A DNA stretch of 49,866 bases from Acholeplasmatales bacterium (lineage in GTDB: Bacteria > Bacillota_I > Bacilli_A > Acholeplasmatales > Anaeroplasmataceae). The stretch is from assembly GCA_016280975.1 (NCBI GenBank), contig JAEEHU010000021.1:1-49866 (forward strand), given 5' to 3'. Every line of letters begins with the position of its first letter. The stretch's first letter is position 1. The translations under genes and the position numbers were made by a program. A model generated the notes under the pieces. It was not told where the DNA came from and searched no databases. It saw only the letters and a program-made list of their open reading frames with translations. This document shows positions 16,524-25,767 of this stretch, in pieces.

Positions 16524-18170
16524 TTATAATTTGAATGATGATTTTAAACCGCAAGTTCTATTAAATACTAATTTGTCCTTAGTAGAATCCTTATCAGTTA
16601 CATAGTAACCATTTCTAATGAATTGGAAATGATCAAATTCCTTAGTATCCTTTAGTGATTCTTCTACAAAACCATTTTGGATACTTAAAGAATTTGGATT
16701 TAATCTTTCCATGAAATCTAAATCCTTATTTTCTTCTGTTTCATCTAGCATTAATGGTTCAAATAATCTAAATTCAGATGGAATTGCAGTTGTAGCCTCA
16801 ACGAAATGAATATTTCCATTTGGCTTTCTTTCCTCAAATCCAGAGCCTGATTTAGTCTTAGGATCATATGTTGCGTGGATTAATGTAATATTACCATCCT
16901 TATCCTTTTCAACAGATGTTGCAGTAATAAAGTATGCATGCATTAATCTAACCTCAACGCCTAAAGCTAGACGCTTCCACTTCTTATTAGGCTTTTCCTC
17001 AATGAAGTCCTCACGTTCAATATAAACCTCACGAGAGAATGCAATCTTTCTTGAGCCCATTGATTCATCCTCTTGGTTATTTGGACAATCAAGGTACTCA
17101 ACTTGACCCTCTGGATAGTTATCAATAATAACCTTAACTGGATTAATAACTGCATTAGGTCTAATTGCCTTAAGCTTTAAGTCATTTCTTAATTCCTCAT
17201 CAAGTTGGAATGCCTCAACAGTTGAATTAACTCTTGAAAGTCCAGTTGATAGAATAAAGTTTCTAATTGAATCAGGTGTGAATCCTCTTCTTCTTAAGCC
17301 ACATAAAGTTGGCATTCTTGGATCGTCATAGCCTGATACCTTTTTACTATCAACAAGTTGACGAAGATATCTTTTTGACATAATTGTATTTGTAATATTT
17401 AATCTACCAAATTCATATTGATGTGGAACATGCTTCATTTCACATTTTTCAATGAACCAATCATATAAAATTCTATGATTATCATATTCTAGTGAGCATA
17501 AAGAGTGAGTAATTCCTTCAAATGAATCTTGAAGTGGATGAGCAAAGTCATACATAGGATAGATACACCACTTATTACCTTGACGGTGATGCTTAATATG
17601 TAATATACGATACATTGCTGGGTCACGCATATTAATATTAGGATGAGCCATATCTATCTTAGCTCTTAAAGTCTTTTCTCCATCTTTATACTTGCCATTT
17701 TTCATTTCTTCAAATAGCTTTAAGTTTTCTTCAACTGATCTATCTCTACATGGTGAGTTAATACCAGGTTCAGTTAATGTACCTCTATATTTACTCATCT
17801 CTTCTTGTGATAAATCATCAACATAAGCAAGGCCCTTCTTAATTAATAAAACTGCCTTTTCATATGTTGCCTCAAAATAGTCAGAGCCATAGAAAACGTT
17901 AGTTGGAGTATAACCTAACCACTTTAAGTCTTCGATTATACCTTCAACGAATTCCTTATCCTCTTTTGCAGGATTTGTATCATCAAATCTTAGGTTTGTT
18001 GTACCATTAAAAGCCTTAGCAAGCTCAAAGTTTGTGATAATAGCTCTTGCATGTCCTATATGTAAGTAAGCATTTGGTTCAGGTGGGAAACGAGTTGCTA
18101 TAGCATCTACTCTTCCCTCATCTAAATCATTTTGCATTATTGTCTTAATAAAATTGTTGATTTCAGCCAT
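16524..18170 (-). CDS. glnS: Glutaminyl-tRNA synthetase
   Basis: A 548-residue class I synthetase (EC 6.1.1.18). The signature [17 protein letters not shown] (about 29-45) contains HIGH, and [13 protein letters not shown] is the KMSKS-like loop. [15 protein letters not shown] and the C-terminal anticodon-binding beta barrels (about 340-548) are complete, and length matches the bacterial enzyme. Most Bacilli lack GlnRS and make Gln-tRNA with GltX and GatCAB, so this gene is noteworthy. A GGGGG ribosome site precedes the ATG and a possible TATAAT is in the 69-base gap after tsaD; no clear terminator separates it from tsaD. Confidence 0.97.
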   Translation of the reverse strand: MAEINNFIKTIMQNDLDEGRVDAIATRFPPEPNAYLHIGHARAIITNFELAKAFNGTTNLRFDDTNPAKEDKEFVEGIIEDLKWLGYTPTNVFYGSDYFEATYEKAVLLIKKGLAYVDDLSQEEMSKYRGTLTEPGINSPCRDRSVEENLKLFEEMKNGKYKDGEKTLRAKIDMAHPNINMRDPAMYRILHIKHHRQGNKWCIYPMYDFAHPLQDSFEGITHSLCSLEYDNHRILYDWFIEKCEMKHVPHQYEFGRLNITNTIMSKRYLRQLVDSKKVSGYDDPRMPTLCGLRRRGFTPDSIRNFILSTGLSRVNSTVEAFQLDEELRNDLKLKAIRPNAVINPVKVIIDNYPEGQVEYLDCPNNQEDESMGSRKIAFSREVYIEREDFIEEKPNKKWKRLALGVEVRLMHAYFITATSVEKDKDGNITLIHATYDPKTKSGSGFEERKPNGNIHFVEATTAIPSEFRLFEPLMLDETEENKDLDFMERLNPNSLSIQNGFVEESLKDTKEFDHFQFIRNGYYVTDKDSTKDKLVFNRTCGLKSSFKL

Positions 18171-18239
18171 AATTAACCCCCAATAAATATATAAAAATAT
18201 TATATTATAGATAGCTTAATTTTAAAAGAATATAGTTAA

Positions 18240-19262
18240 TTATTTTCTTTTCATTTTATAAAAATCTTCTAAATCTAAAGATGCAATTGCATTTAAGGTT
18301 AAATCATCATAGTCATCCTTAAATACCATATGCTGATAGTAGCCTGCAACTGCAATCATAGCTGCGTTATCTGTACAATATTTGATTGAAGGAATAGATA
18401 TATTAAAGTCCTTACCCTCATCTAAGAATCTTTCCTTTAATCCCTTATTTGCAGATACACCTCCTGCAACTATAATGTTATTTACATTTAATTTCTTAGC
18501 AAGCTTTAAAGTCTTTCTTACTAATACCTCTGTTACACTATCCTGAAATGATCTACATAAATTATTTACATTAATTTCTTCACCGCGTTGATTGGCATTA
18601 TGGTTTAAATTGATTACTGCACTCTTTAAACCAGAGAATGAGAAATTAAAGCTATCATCATCTAGATATACTCTAGGTAGATGATATGTATCCTCGCCCA
18701 AATGCGCAAGTCTATCAACATGAGGTCCACCTGGATATGGAAGTCCTACAACGCGGGCAACCTTATCATATGCCTCTCCTACTGCGTCATCTAGTGTTTC
18801 ACCAATAATTTCAAATGAGAAATGATCCTTCATATAAATTAGCTCTGTATTTCCACCTGAAACAAGTAGCGCAACTAAAGGAAACTTCATCTCATGCTCA
18901 ATCGCATTTGCATAAATATGACCTGCAAGATGATGAACACCAATAATTGGCTTATTATACATCATTGCAAATGCCTTAGCAGCGTTTACTCCAACAAGTA
19001 ATGATCCAATTAAGCCTGGACCCATAGTTACTGCAACTAAATCAATCTCCTCAGGCTTAATATTCGCTGCCTCGAAAGCTTCCTTAAATACTAAAGTTAT
19101 TTGATAAACATGGTGACGAGATGCAACCTCAGGCACAACTCCACCAAATTTCTCATGAATCTTAATTTGTGAATTAATAGCATTTGATAAAACAACCTTA
19201 CCATCTCTTACTATAGATACTGATGTTTCATCACAGCTTGATTCTACTCCTAAAACAAGCAT
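18240..19262 (-). CDS. tsaD: tRNA N6-threonylcarbamoyladenosine transferase TsaD
   Basis: A 340-residue ASKHA-fold enzyme that transfers threonylcarbamoyl to A37 of ANN-decoding tRNAs, working with TsaB and TsaE. It has [15 protein letters not shown] (4-18), the metal motif [10 protein letters not shown] (about 110-119), the nucleotide loop [26 protein letters not shown] and [11 protein letters not shown]. Length is typical. A ribosome site, GAGGTAA, overlaps the end of ybaK (5-base gap). It is the last tsa gene of an operon that also holds tsaE and tsaB; tsaC is not in the window. Confidence 0.97.
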   Translation of the reverse strand: MLVLGVESSCDETSVSIVRDGKVVLSNAINSQIKIHEKFGGVVPEVASRHHVYQITLVFKEAFEAANIKPEEIDLVAVTMGPGLIGSLLVGVNAAKAFAMMYNKPIIGVHHLAGHIYANAIEHEMKFPLVALLVSGGNTELIYMKDHFSFEIIGETLDDAVGEAYDKVARVVGLPYPGGPHVDRLAHLGEDTYHLPRVYLDDDSFNFSFSGLKSAVINLNHNANQRGEEINVNNLCRSFQDSVTEVLVRKTLKLAKKLNVNNIIVAGGVSANKGLKERFLDEGKDFNISIPSIKYCTDNAAMIAVAGYYQHMVFKDDYDDLTLNAIASLDLEDFYKMKRK

Positions 19263-19267
19263 ATTAA

Positions 19268-19741
19268 TTACCTCGAAATTTCACTAAATTTTAATTTAAT
19301 AATATTAGATAAATCTTTTGGATTTACTTCTACCTGATATCCTATTTTTCCTGCAGAAAAGATAAATGTATTATAACGTAGTGCACTTCCATCAATAATA
19401 GTTGGGAATGCTTTTTTCATTCCAATAGGAGAGCAGCCTCCTCTTATATATCCTGTTATGTTAAGTAAATCCTTAACATGAATCATATCTAAGCTTTTAA
19501 CATTAAATTCACGAGCCGCAAGCTTTAAATCTAATTCCTTTAAAACAGGAATAACACATACAAAGTAATGATTCTTAGAATCAGTTAATACAAGTGTTTT
19601 AAATACTTGATCAGGATTTTGACCAAGAAGCGCTGCTACCTCATCACCTGCAACACATACTCCATCCTCATGTGGATATTCATATGCATTATATTTAATT
19701 TTTCTTTGATCTAAAATTCTCATTACATTTGTCTTTTCCAT
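19268..19741 (-). CDS. ybaK: YbaK/EbsC-type Cys-tRNA(Pro) deacylase
   Basis: A 157-residue trans-editing protein that hydrolyses mischarged Cys-tRNA(Pro). It has the YbaK pattern: VFKTLVLTD with the conserved Lys near 48, [30 protein letters not shown] (about 96-109) and [11 protein letters not shown]. Length is normal for YbaK. It lies between the rimI fusion and tsaD in the t6A operon; AAGGATTT before the ATG overlaps the previous stop region. It joins tRNA modification and quality control in one transcript. Confidence 0.92.
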   Translation of the reverse strand: MEKTNVMRILDQRKIKYNAYEYPHEDGVCVAGDEVAALLGQNPDQVFKTLVLTDSKNHYFVCVIPVLKELDLKLAAREFNVKSLDMIHVKDLLNITGYIRGGCSPIGMKKAFPTIIDGSALRYNTFIFSAGKIGYQVEVNPKDLSNIIKLKFSEISR

Positions 19742-19742
19742 A

Positions 19743-20882
19743 TTATAAATCCTTATGATAATTGTAATTATAATCTAGGAGATCGAATCCTAATTTATAG
19801 TAAATCTCCTTTGGTGTATCTAAATTATCCGCAGTTAAATATAAATCATATATACCAATACTCTTTAAATACTTAACTACATATGAAAATAAAGATATTC
19901 CATAACCTTTTTTCTGATATTCATCAAGTACAACAAAGCCTTCAATCTTAGCACATTCCTTATATTTAAAGGCATGAACTGTACCAACTGGAATATCATT
20001 ATTATAAATAACAAAGCCTATTAGATCATCATTCTTAATAAGCTCATCAGTTAATCTTAATGCGTTTGATTTAGCATAACTTTCTCCATAGATAACTGAT
20101 GTTTTATATTCAACCTGATAATAATCATTCTTATTATCTATTTCTAATACTTTAACCTCACCTAGTCTATAATCCTCTTTTATTAATGAAATAGGTGAAT
20201 ACATCCTGATTTCCTCATCCTCTTCAAACTCAGGTAGATTAAGTTTTGATTTAGAATCTATTTCTAAGAATTCCTTATCATTATCCTTTTCTATTTTAAA
20301 AAGTAGCTTATCAAGCTTACTTTCATCCTTAATGAAATAGAAATTATGACAATATTTATCCTTTTGGATATCATCAGAATACTTTATATAATTCTTCTCA
20401 TCTTTAATCTTACAGAAGCATTTTAAATATTCACGTTCTATTTCATCCTTATCGATAAATACCTTTTGAAGTACTAATGCATTTTCTCCATTTTTATAAT
20501 AATTTTTTCTTACTGATATTTTCTTAAGACCAAATCTCTTATAAAAATTAATCGCATTTAAATTAGATTCTCTTACCTCTAATATTACTGATTTAGCACC
20601 CTTAGAATATAATTCCTTTAAAACTTGAGAGAATAATTTTGTACCAATATGCTTATTTTGATATTCCTTTTTTACACAGAAATTTAATATTTCTATTATT
20701 TCTCCATCAAACATTGATGAAATATAACCAAGTATTTTATTATCCTCTTCATAAACATAATAATAAGCAAGCTCAGATGTTAGTGCTAGCTCAAATATCT
20801 TTCTATCTAAGGAAGTATCTAATACCTCACGCTCTAAAGCTATTATTTCATCAATATCAGAAGCCTGATGTCTTCTAATCAT
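19743..20882 (-). CDS. RimI-like N-acetyltransferase fused to a second GNAT domain
   Basis: A 379-residue protein with two GNAT acetyltransferase domains. The N-terminal one (1-142) is RimI-like: CVKKEYQNKHIGTKLFSQVL is the acetyl-CoA loop, and EVRESNLNAINFYKRFGLKKISVRKNYYKN is the RimI signature. The middle (about 143-250) is charged and shows no known motif. The C-terminal domain (about 255-379) has its own acetyl-CoA loop, VLDEYQKKGYGISLFSYVV, and YYKLGF. RimI is normally about 150 residues and stands alone next to tsaB, so the extra half is unusual. The start overlaps tsaB by 8 bases. Substrates: ribosomal protein S18 or others for the first half by analogy, unknown for the second. Confidence 0.88.
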   Translation of the reverse strand: MIRRHQASDIDEIIALEREVLDTSLDRKIFELALTSELAYYYVYEEDNKILGYISSMFDGEIIEILNFCVKKEYQNKHIGTKLFSQVLKELYSKGAKSVILEVRESNLNAINFYKRFGLKKISVRKNYYKNGENALVLQKVFIDKDEIEREYLKCFCKIKDEKNYIKYSDDIQKDKYCHNFYFIKDESKLDKLLFKIEKDNDKEFLEIDSKSKLNLPEFEEDEEIRMYSPISLIKEDYRLGEVKVLEIDNKNDYYQVEYKTSVIYGESYAKSNALRLTDELIKNDDLIGFVIYNNDIPVGTVHAFKYKECAKIEGFVVLDEYQKKGYGISLFSYVVKYLKSIGIYDLYLTADNLDTPKEIYYKLGFDLLDYNYNYHKDL

Positions 20883-21453
20883 GATGATTTCTCTCCGCTT
20901 CTGTTTCTCTTAAATAATTAGGAGTAAGTAAATCCTTATTCTCAACTAATTCCTTATTCTTAAGTACATATAGTGGATCAACCTTATAGCTTGCATCATT
21001 AACTACTACATCATACTTAGATTCTAATAATTCGCTATTTGGATATAATGCTTCATTTTTGATATAAGTATTTGTATTCATATCAATAATCATTCCAAAT
21101 GAATTATTACGTCTAGCATCTATCATTGATAAAACTATACCTTTTGAGCCTGATGCCATAAGCTTTAATGTTGAAATAGTATAAAGTGGCTTATCCATAA
21201 ATGATGCGATCATTTTAGCAACACTTACAGCCATTCTAACTCCTGTATAAGAGCCAGGTCCATAGCCTACTACTACCTCATCTAAATTTTTAGCTTCAAT
21301 ATTATTTTTCTTTAAGCCCTTATCAATAATATCAACTATATTTTTAGCGTGATCATTTCTACCTTCAATATAAGATTCAAAAACTACATTCTCATCCTTT
21401 ACTATGGCAGTATATAAAATTTTTGTTGAAGAATCTAAAATTAATGAATACAT
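20875..21453 (-). CDS. tsaB: t6A biosynthesis protein TsaB
   Basis: A 192-residue inactive ASKHA-fold partner of TsaD. It has LILDSSTKILYTAI (4-17), VVVGYGPGSYTGVRMAVSVAK (about 61-81), the TISTLKLMA segment and MIDARRNN. Length is slightly below the usual 210-230. It starts in a TAATG overlap with the end of tsaE and ends overlapping the rimI fusion, so translation is tightly coupled. TsaB is the scaffold that links TsaD to TsaE. Confidence 0.93.
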   Translation of the reverse strand: MYSLILDSSTKILYTAIVKDENVVFESYIEGRNDHAKNIVDIIDKGLKKNNIEAKNLDEVVVGYGPGSYTGVRMAVSVAKMIASFMDKPLYTISTLKLMASGSKGIVLSMIDARRNNSFGMIIDMNTNTYIKNEALYPNSELLESKYDVVVNDASYKVDPLYVLKNKELVENKDLLTPNYLRETEAERNHHD

Positions 21454-21896
21454 TATAATAAATCCTCTTTTTCTATATATTTTTTACCAATTCCTCTTAC
21501 TTCTATTCTTCTTTCATCATTATCTAACTTGAATAATTTGATTTCTAAATATTCAGAAGGAATTAATTCATCTACCTGATGAGGCCACTCAATAACTGTA
21601 ACACCATCAGCTTCTATATACTCTTCAAGATCAAAATCATTATTTAATCCATCTAGTCTATATAAATCTAAGTGATATAGATTAATATCACCAGAATATG
21701 TTTTAACGATTGTAAATGTAGGTGAATTTATTATTTTTTTTACGCCTAATGCTAGACCAATACCCTTAGTAATTGTAGTTTTACCTGCAGATAAGTCACC
21801 ATCAAGTAATACTACATCGCCTTCTTTTAAGACTTTACCTATTTTTTCACCTAATTTTATTGTTTCATCACTAGTTGATGTATTAAAACATTTCAT
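21453..21896 (-). CDS. tsaE: t6A biosynthesis ATPase TsaE
   Basis: A 147-residue P-loop ATPase needed to recycle the TsaD-TsaB complex. Walker A is LDGDLSAGKTT (about 33-43), followed by NSPTFTIVKTY and the DLYRLD motif, then VIEWPHQV. The ATG at 21896 is chosen over a TTG 15 bases upstream because GGTGGTGAT lies at the right distance. It heads the tsaE-tsaB-rimI-ybaK-tsaD operon. A TATAAT lies at 21925-21930. Confidence 0.94.
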   Translation of the reverse strand: MKCFNTSTSDETIKLGEKIGKVLKEGDVVLLDGDLSAGKTTITKGIGLALGVKKIINSPTFTIVKTYSGDINLYHLDLYRLDGLNNDFDLEEYIEADGVTVIEWPHQVDELIPSEYLEIKLFKLDNDERRIEVRGIGKKYIEKEDLL

Positions 21897-21924
21897 GATA
21901 ATCACCACCAAAAATTACAAAGAT

Positions 21925-21930
21925 ATTATA
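21925..21930 (-). promoter_or_regulatory. -10 box of the tsaE operon
   Basis: TATAAT on the minus strand (context AGTATAATAT), 28 bases before the tsaE ATG. The -35 region is very A+T-rich without a clear hexamer. Confidence 0.5.
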
Positions 21931-21991
21931 CTCTTTTAATCAAAAAATATAAAGTTAAAATAATATATTTTAAAAAGTATACGGTTACATA

Positions 21992-22020
21992 GAAAAAAAG
22001 ACTATTTGAGAATAGTCTTT
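21992..22020 (-). terminator. Terminator of the membrane GGDEF/EAL gene
   Basis: A perfect 10-bp stem AAAGACTATT/AATAGTCTTT (21997-22006 with 22011-22020) with loop TGAG, followed by a T-run on the minus strand. Confidence 0.93.
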
Positions 22021-22030
22021 TCATTTTAAA

Positions 22031-23965
22031 TTAAACAGATACGATTTTATTATATTTAACTATGAATTCTACAAATGCATATTGATCTATTGGCTTTGAA
22101 TAGAAATATCCTTGAACATAATCAACCTTCATTGATTTAACCTGATTAATTTGAAGCTCTTCTTCAATTCCTTCAAATACTATCTTATGGCCTAAGCCCT
22201 TAATCATATCAATAGTTGAATTCATTACATATGATGCAATTCTATTTTCAAAATATGAATTAACCATATTCTTATCAAACTTAACAATTTCAACAGGCAT
22301 TTCAACGATATAGTTAAGATTAGAATTACCAGTACCGAAATCATCAAGTGAGAATGATACACCATAATCTCTTAATATTTTCATATTCTTTATAAGAATA
22401 TTTCTTGTTGATTGAGCAGTCTCAGTGATTTCTAAATTGATATATTTAGGATCAACATTATATCTTTCCATTATTTCAATGAATGATACTGCAAGATTCT
22501 CTTGCATGCACTGAACAGCTGATAAATTTACTTCAATATAATGTAAGCCTAAGGCTTCCATATTATTCTTACTAATAAATTCACATACATTTTCAAATAC
22601 TAATCTACCTAGTTCAATTATTCTTCCATCTTTTTCCATTTCTTCAATAAAATCAGATGGATAAATTAAATTGCCTTCATCATCCTTAAGTCTTACTAAA
22701 GCCTCCGCTGCAGTAAAAGATAAGTCTAAGTTAGAATAAATTGGTTGATAGAATACTTCAAAGCTACGCTTAGAAAATGCGACATCACATTTCTTATCCA
22801 TTTGGAACTTCTTATGAATTTCATAAGCAAGTGCCTTATTAACCTCAATAATCTTTTGATCATGAGATTTACTTCTTGTAAGTAAATAATTTATTGAGCT
22901 TAAAATATCTTTTCTATCATAAAATAAAGAAATATCTTCATAATGAATTATCTTAAATGGAATTTCAGATTTAATATTATTTCTTTTATAGATCTGTTCT
23001 TTTAATAAATCAGTTGCCTCTGATAATGCACGAGGGCTTAGAGAATCTCTTACAACAATGAAATTATTATCATCATTTCTAAATATTTTTTCTGCATTAA
23101 ATTCTCTTAATAAATCAGCTATAACCTTAGAAAATTGATTATCACCCATAATAGATGTTGCAATTTGATTATCATAATCAATTAAAACAAATCCTTTTTT
23201 TAGCTTCTTCTTATAGCAAATATCTAAATAATCCTCAAATGCTCTTTGAGTTAAAGCACCTGTTACTCTATCGATATTAAGTGATGGATTTTCAAGCATC
23301 ATATATATTACAAGTGAACCCATCGCTTCAGCAAATGATACTGATAAAATTGTTACACCAGAGCCTGCAAATACATAATTTACTAAGCCTTGAATTGAAG
23401 CACCTAATGTCCATACGCCTAAGAAAATACATACACCAATAAATCTCTTTTTGTACATCATTTTTCTTTTTACAATCGCAATTGCAAGTGTAATACCCAT
23501 TAGAATGAATGTTTCAATATAAGTAACAGTGACAGGAATACCACCGGTAAAGTCATTTAATCCATTAGGATCATAAGTTATTTCAAGTGTAGTTGTATAG
23601 GCAACTATAACACCTGCAATAAACATCACACCACCAAGTATTCTATAAAACCAAATCCACTTCCTCTTCATGTAAGTATCATTTAGTACATAGAATAGAC
23701 CTAGGTAGGCAACTAGCATACATGTAACAACATAAGTTCTACATAATGCATGAGTTAAAAATGAAAAGCTCATCCCATTTGATGCAACACCATCAATATT
23801 TAATGAGACAAGTGAAAAAATATCAATGACTGCGGAAGCAAAAATCGCTAATCCTTGATACAAAAATAGCTTATTTGATTTGACTGCAGCTTTTCTGTCA
23901 TAGAAGTAAAAAATAAAAATTACTATCATTACTACTACGCCAGCAACTTGTAGCAAAATGTTCAT
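22031..23965 (-). CDS. Membrane-bound degenerate GGDEF-EAL cyclic-di-GMP phosphodiesterase
   Basis: A 644-residue protein. The N-terminal 230 residues hold seven or eight hydrophobic helices, a likely membrane sensor of the MASE or 7TM type. A short, badly eroded GGDEF domain (about 235-375) has RNDDNNFIVV (about 293) where the active motif should be, so it is not a cyclase. The EAL domain (about 395-640) is largely intact: EALVRL (about 420), NLEITET, LDDFGTGNSN (about 538), KFDK, FEGIE and QGYFYSKP. It probably degrades c-di-GMP in response to a membrane or extracellular cue. It is a single-gene transcript with its own promoter and terminator. Confidence 0.9.
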   Translation of the reverse strand: MNILLQVAGVVVMIVIFIFYFYDRKAAVKSNKLFLYQGLAIFASAVIDIFSLVSLNIDGVASNGMSFSFLTHALCRTYVVTCMLVAYLGLFYVLNDTYMKRKWIWFYRILGGVMFIAGVIVAYTTTLEITYDPNGLNDFTGGIPVTVTYIETFILMGITLAIAIVKRKMMYKKRFIGVCIFLGVWTLGASIQGLVNYVFAGSGVTILSVSFAEAMGSLVIYMMLENPSLNIDRVTGALTQRAFEDYLDICYKKKLKKGFVLIDYDNQIATSIMGDNQFSKVIADLLREFNAEKIFRNDDNNFIVVRDSLSPRALSEATDLLKEQIYKRNNIKSEIPFKIIHYEDISLFYDRKDILSSINYLLTRSKSHDQKIIEVNKALAYEIHKKFQMDKKCDVAFSKRSFEVFYQPIYSNLDLSFTAAEALVRLKDDEGNLIYPSDFIEEMEKDGRIIELGRLVFENVCEFISKNNMEALGLHYIEVNLSAVQCMQENLAVSFIEIMERYNVDPKYINLEITETAQSTRNILIKNMKILRDYGVSFSLDDFGTGNSNLNYIVEMPVEIVKFDKNMVNSYFENRIASYVMNSTIDMIKGLGHKIVFEGIEEELQINQVKSMKVDYVQGYFYSKPIDQYAFVEFIVKYNKIVSV

Positions 23966-23999
23966 GTTAATTTCTCCTAATCAAATAATCCACAATTAT

Positions 24000-24028
24000 A
24001 TTTTATCTTATTACATAAAATATATCAA
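24000..24028 (-). promoter_or_regulatory. Promoter of the membrane EAL gene
   Basis: Minus strand TTGATA (24023-24028), 17-base spacer, TAAAAT (24000-24005); leader about 28 bases, with AGGAG before the ATG. Confidence 0.65.
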
Positions 24029-24049
24029 TAACGAAAATTTTCAGAAAAT

Positions 24050-24073
24050 TAAAAACCCTAGCGAAACGCTAGG
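24050..24073 (-). terminator. Terminator of the Ldh2-type oxidoreductase gene
   Basis: A perfect 7-bp G+C-containing stem CCTAGCG/CGCTAGG (24057-24063 with 24067-24073) with a 3-base loop, then GTTTTTAATTTT on the minus strand. Confidence 0.93.
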
Positions 24074-24080
24074 ATTCTAA

Positions 24081-25190
24081 TTAATCTTCGAAATCAAAAT
24101 GATAGTTTAAATTGAATCTGTCTCTTAATTCAATGAATTCCTTTTGAACTGATTCATTGATTGGAACTCCACCATTTTTTAATCTATCTTGGTAAATTAA
24201 ATATTCCTTTTCACCAGCTGTATAGATCTTCTTTTCACCTGGTTGAAGCTTAGATGCTCTAACCTCTCTTAGGATATTACCTGTTATTTTTCTAGTTAAT
24301 TCTTCTCCTAAGAAATGGTTAGTATCAATTGCGATAAAGAAATGTCCTAAATGATATGGTCTCTTATTACCATTTTCATCCTTACCATCTAAGTCCTTTA
24401 AGAAAATACCATTTTGAAGGGCAGCAGATAGAATTTCAACAGCAAGTGCGTATCCATATCCCTTATAGCCACCAAGTGATTCACCAATACCACCAAGTGT
24501 AGTTAAGGCTGCGCTTCCTTCTCTTATTTTCTTTAAAGCAACCTTGGCATCACCTGTTACAGGATTACCATCACTATCAATGATTGTACCCTCATGAACA
24601 TCCTCACCAAGTCTTGCATAATATTCAATCTTACCATTTTGAGTAATTGATGTTGCACAGTCTAAAAGAAAGTCAAATTCCTCATCAGATGGAATACCTA
24701 TTGTAAGTGGATTTGTACCAAACATACCCTCAACACCAAATGTTGGGGCAACACTTGGACGAGCATTAGTACCAACAAGTCCAATACAGCCAGCCTTTGT
24801 TGCCATAGTTGCATAATAGCCTGCAATACCAAAGTGGCTTGAGTTTCTTACGGCAACCATACCCATACCATATTTCTTAGCCTTTTCTATTGCTAGATTC
24901 ATAGCCTTATAGCCAATAACATGACCCATACCATCATTACCATCAAATACAGCTGTAGTTTCAGTTTCTTTAACTACATCAATTTTTGTAACTGGATTTA
25001 GGATGCCTGCATCTATTCTATCTAAGTAAATTGGCTTAAATCTATTTACACCATGAGAATTAATTCCTCTTTTATCTGATTCTACAAGTACATCAGCGAT
25101 GATTTCTGCATCCTCACGCTTAATTCCATAATTTAGGAATACATCAATCATAAAATTCTTTACATAATCAAAATCTACACAATTTTTCAT
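24081..25190 (-). CDS. Ldh2/malate dehydrogenase family NAD(P)-dependent oxidoreductase
   Basis: A 369-residue enzyme of the type-2 malate/L-lactate dehydrogenase family, which reduces or oxidises 2-hydroxy or 2-oxo acids without a Rossmann fold. Markers are RGINSHGVNRF (about 45-55), DGNDGMGHVIGYKAM, RNSSHFGIAGYYA with the conserved His (about 117), TNARPSVAP, FGTNPLTIGIP and GGYKGYGYALAVEIL. Relatives include malate, sulfolactate and ureidoglycolate dehydrogenases; the substrate cannot be told from sequence. The ATG at 25190 follows GGAGGTTTTT. It is a single-gene transcript, so its pathway partners are not revealed. Confidence 0.9.
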   Translation of the reverse strand: MKNCVDFDYVKNFMIDVFLNYGIKREDAEIIADVLVESDKRGINSHGVNRFKPIYLDRIDAGILNPVTKIDVVKETETTAVFDGNDGMGHVIGYKAMNLAIEKAKKYGMGMVAVRNSSHFGIAGYYATMATKAGCIGLVGTNARPSVAPTFGVEGMFGTNPLTIGIPSDEEFDFLLDCATSITQNGKIEYYARLGEDVHEGTIIDSDGNPVTGDAKVALKKIREGSAALTTLGGIGESLGGYKGYGYALAVEILSAALQNGIFLKDLDGKDENGNKRPYHLGHFFIAIDTNHFLGEELTRKITGNILREVRASKLQPGEKKIYTAGEKEYLIYQDRLKNGGVPINESVQKEFIELRDRFNLNYHFDFED

Positions 25191-25219
25191 AAAAACCTCC
25201 ATTATTGTAGCTATTTATT

Positions 25220-25225
25220 ATTTTA
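25220..25225 (-). promoter_or_regulatory. Extended -10 of the Ldh2-type gene
   Basis: Minus strand TGTTAAAAT, an extended -10, lies about 30 bases before the ATG; no clear -35. Confidence 0.45.
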
Positions 25226-25252
25226 ACATAAATATAGCTAATTTAGCCATAT

Positions 25253-25279
25253 AAAAAGGGAATTAATAAATAATTCCCT
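25253..25279 (-). terminator. Terminator of the HD-GYP/peroxiredoxin operon
   Basis: A perfect 9-bp stem AGGGAATTA/TAATTCCCT (25257-25265 with 25271-25279) with a 5-base loop, followed by TTTTTAT on the minus strand. Confidence 0.9.
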
Positions 25280-25286
25280 AATTTAA

Positions 25287-25763
25287 CTAATCTTTTACCT
25301 GTATAACATTAGATTTTAGATAATTTAAGTTATTTATCGCATCATCCTTTGAATTGGTATTATAGGATGTTTTTACTATAATACCATTTTTGATGACGAT
25401 AGATGTTCTTAAAATGCCCATAACCTTTTTGCCATACATATTCTTTTCTCTTAAGACATCATATTTAGTTATGGCATCCTTATCAGGATCTGATACTAAT
25501 ATAAATGGTAATTCATACTTCTCTTTAAATTTCTTATGTGATTCTATAGTATCCTTTGATATACCTACTATTTCTGTATTTAGCTTTTTAAATTCAGGAT
25601 ATAATTCCTTATATCCTAAAGCATGACATGTACATCCTTTAGTATTATCCTTTGAATAGAAATACAAAATTACATTTCTATCATTAAAATCACTAAGCAT
25701 TATTTCAATTCCTCTATCAGAGGGAAGTAAAAAATCTAATATTTTATCATTTACACTAACCAT
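25287..25763 (-). CDS. Bcp/PrxQ-type peroxiredoxin
   Basis: A 158-residue thiol peroxidase. YFYSKDNTKGCTC (about 34-46) holds the peroxidatic Cys44 in the TxxC motif; FKKLNTEIVGISKDTIESHKKFKEKYELPFILVSDP is the conserved Bcp core, with RTSIVI supplying the active-site Arg. The usual resolving Cys five residues after the catalytic one is missing (Leu49); Cys46 is two residues away instead. It may be a 1-Cys form or use another thiol. It starts 4 bases after the HD-GYP gene, so they share a transcript, which is an odd pairing. Confidence 0.9.
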   Translation of the reverse strand: MVSVNDKILDFLLPSDRGIEIMLSDFNDRNVILYFYSKDNTKGCTCHALGYKELYPEFKKLNTEIVGISKDTIESHKKFKEKYELPFILVSDPDKDAITKYDVLREKNMYGKKVMGILRTSIVIKNGIIVKTSYNTNSKDDAINNLNYLKSNVIQVKD

Positions 25764-25767
25764 AAAT

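Noticed and set aside
16967-17155. Short minus-strand frame inside glnS
   Set aside because: A second reading frame within a conserved gene, without start signals.
16487-18239. Possible T-box or other leader riboswitch before glnS
   Set aside because: The gap between tsaD and glnS is only 69 bases, too short for a T-box, and shows no T-box sequence.
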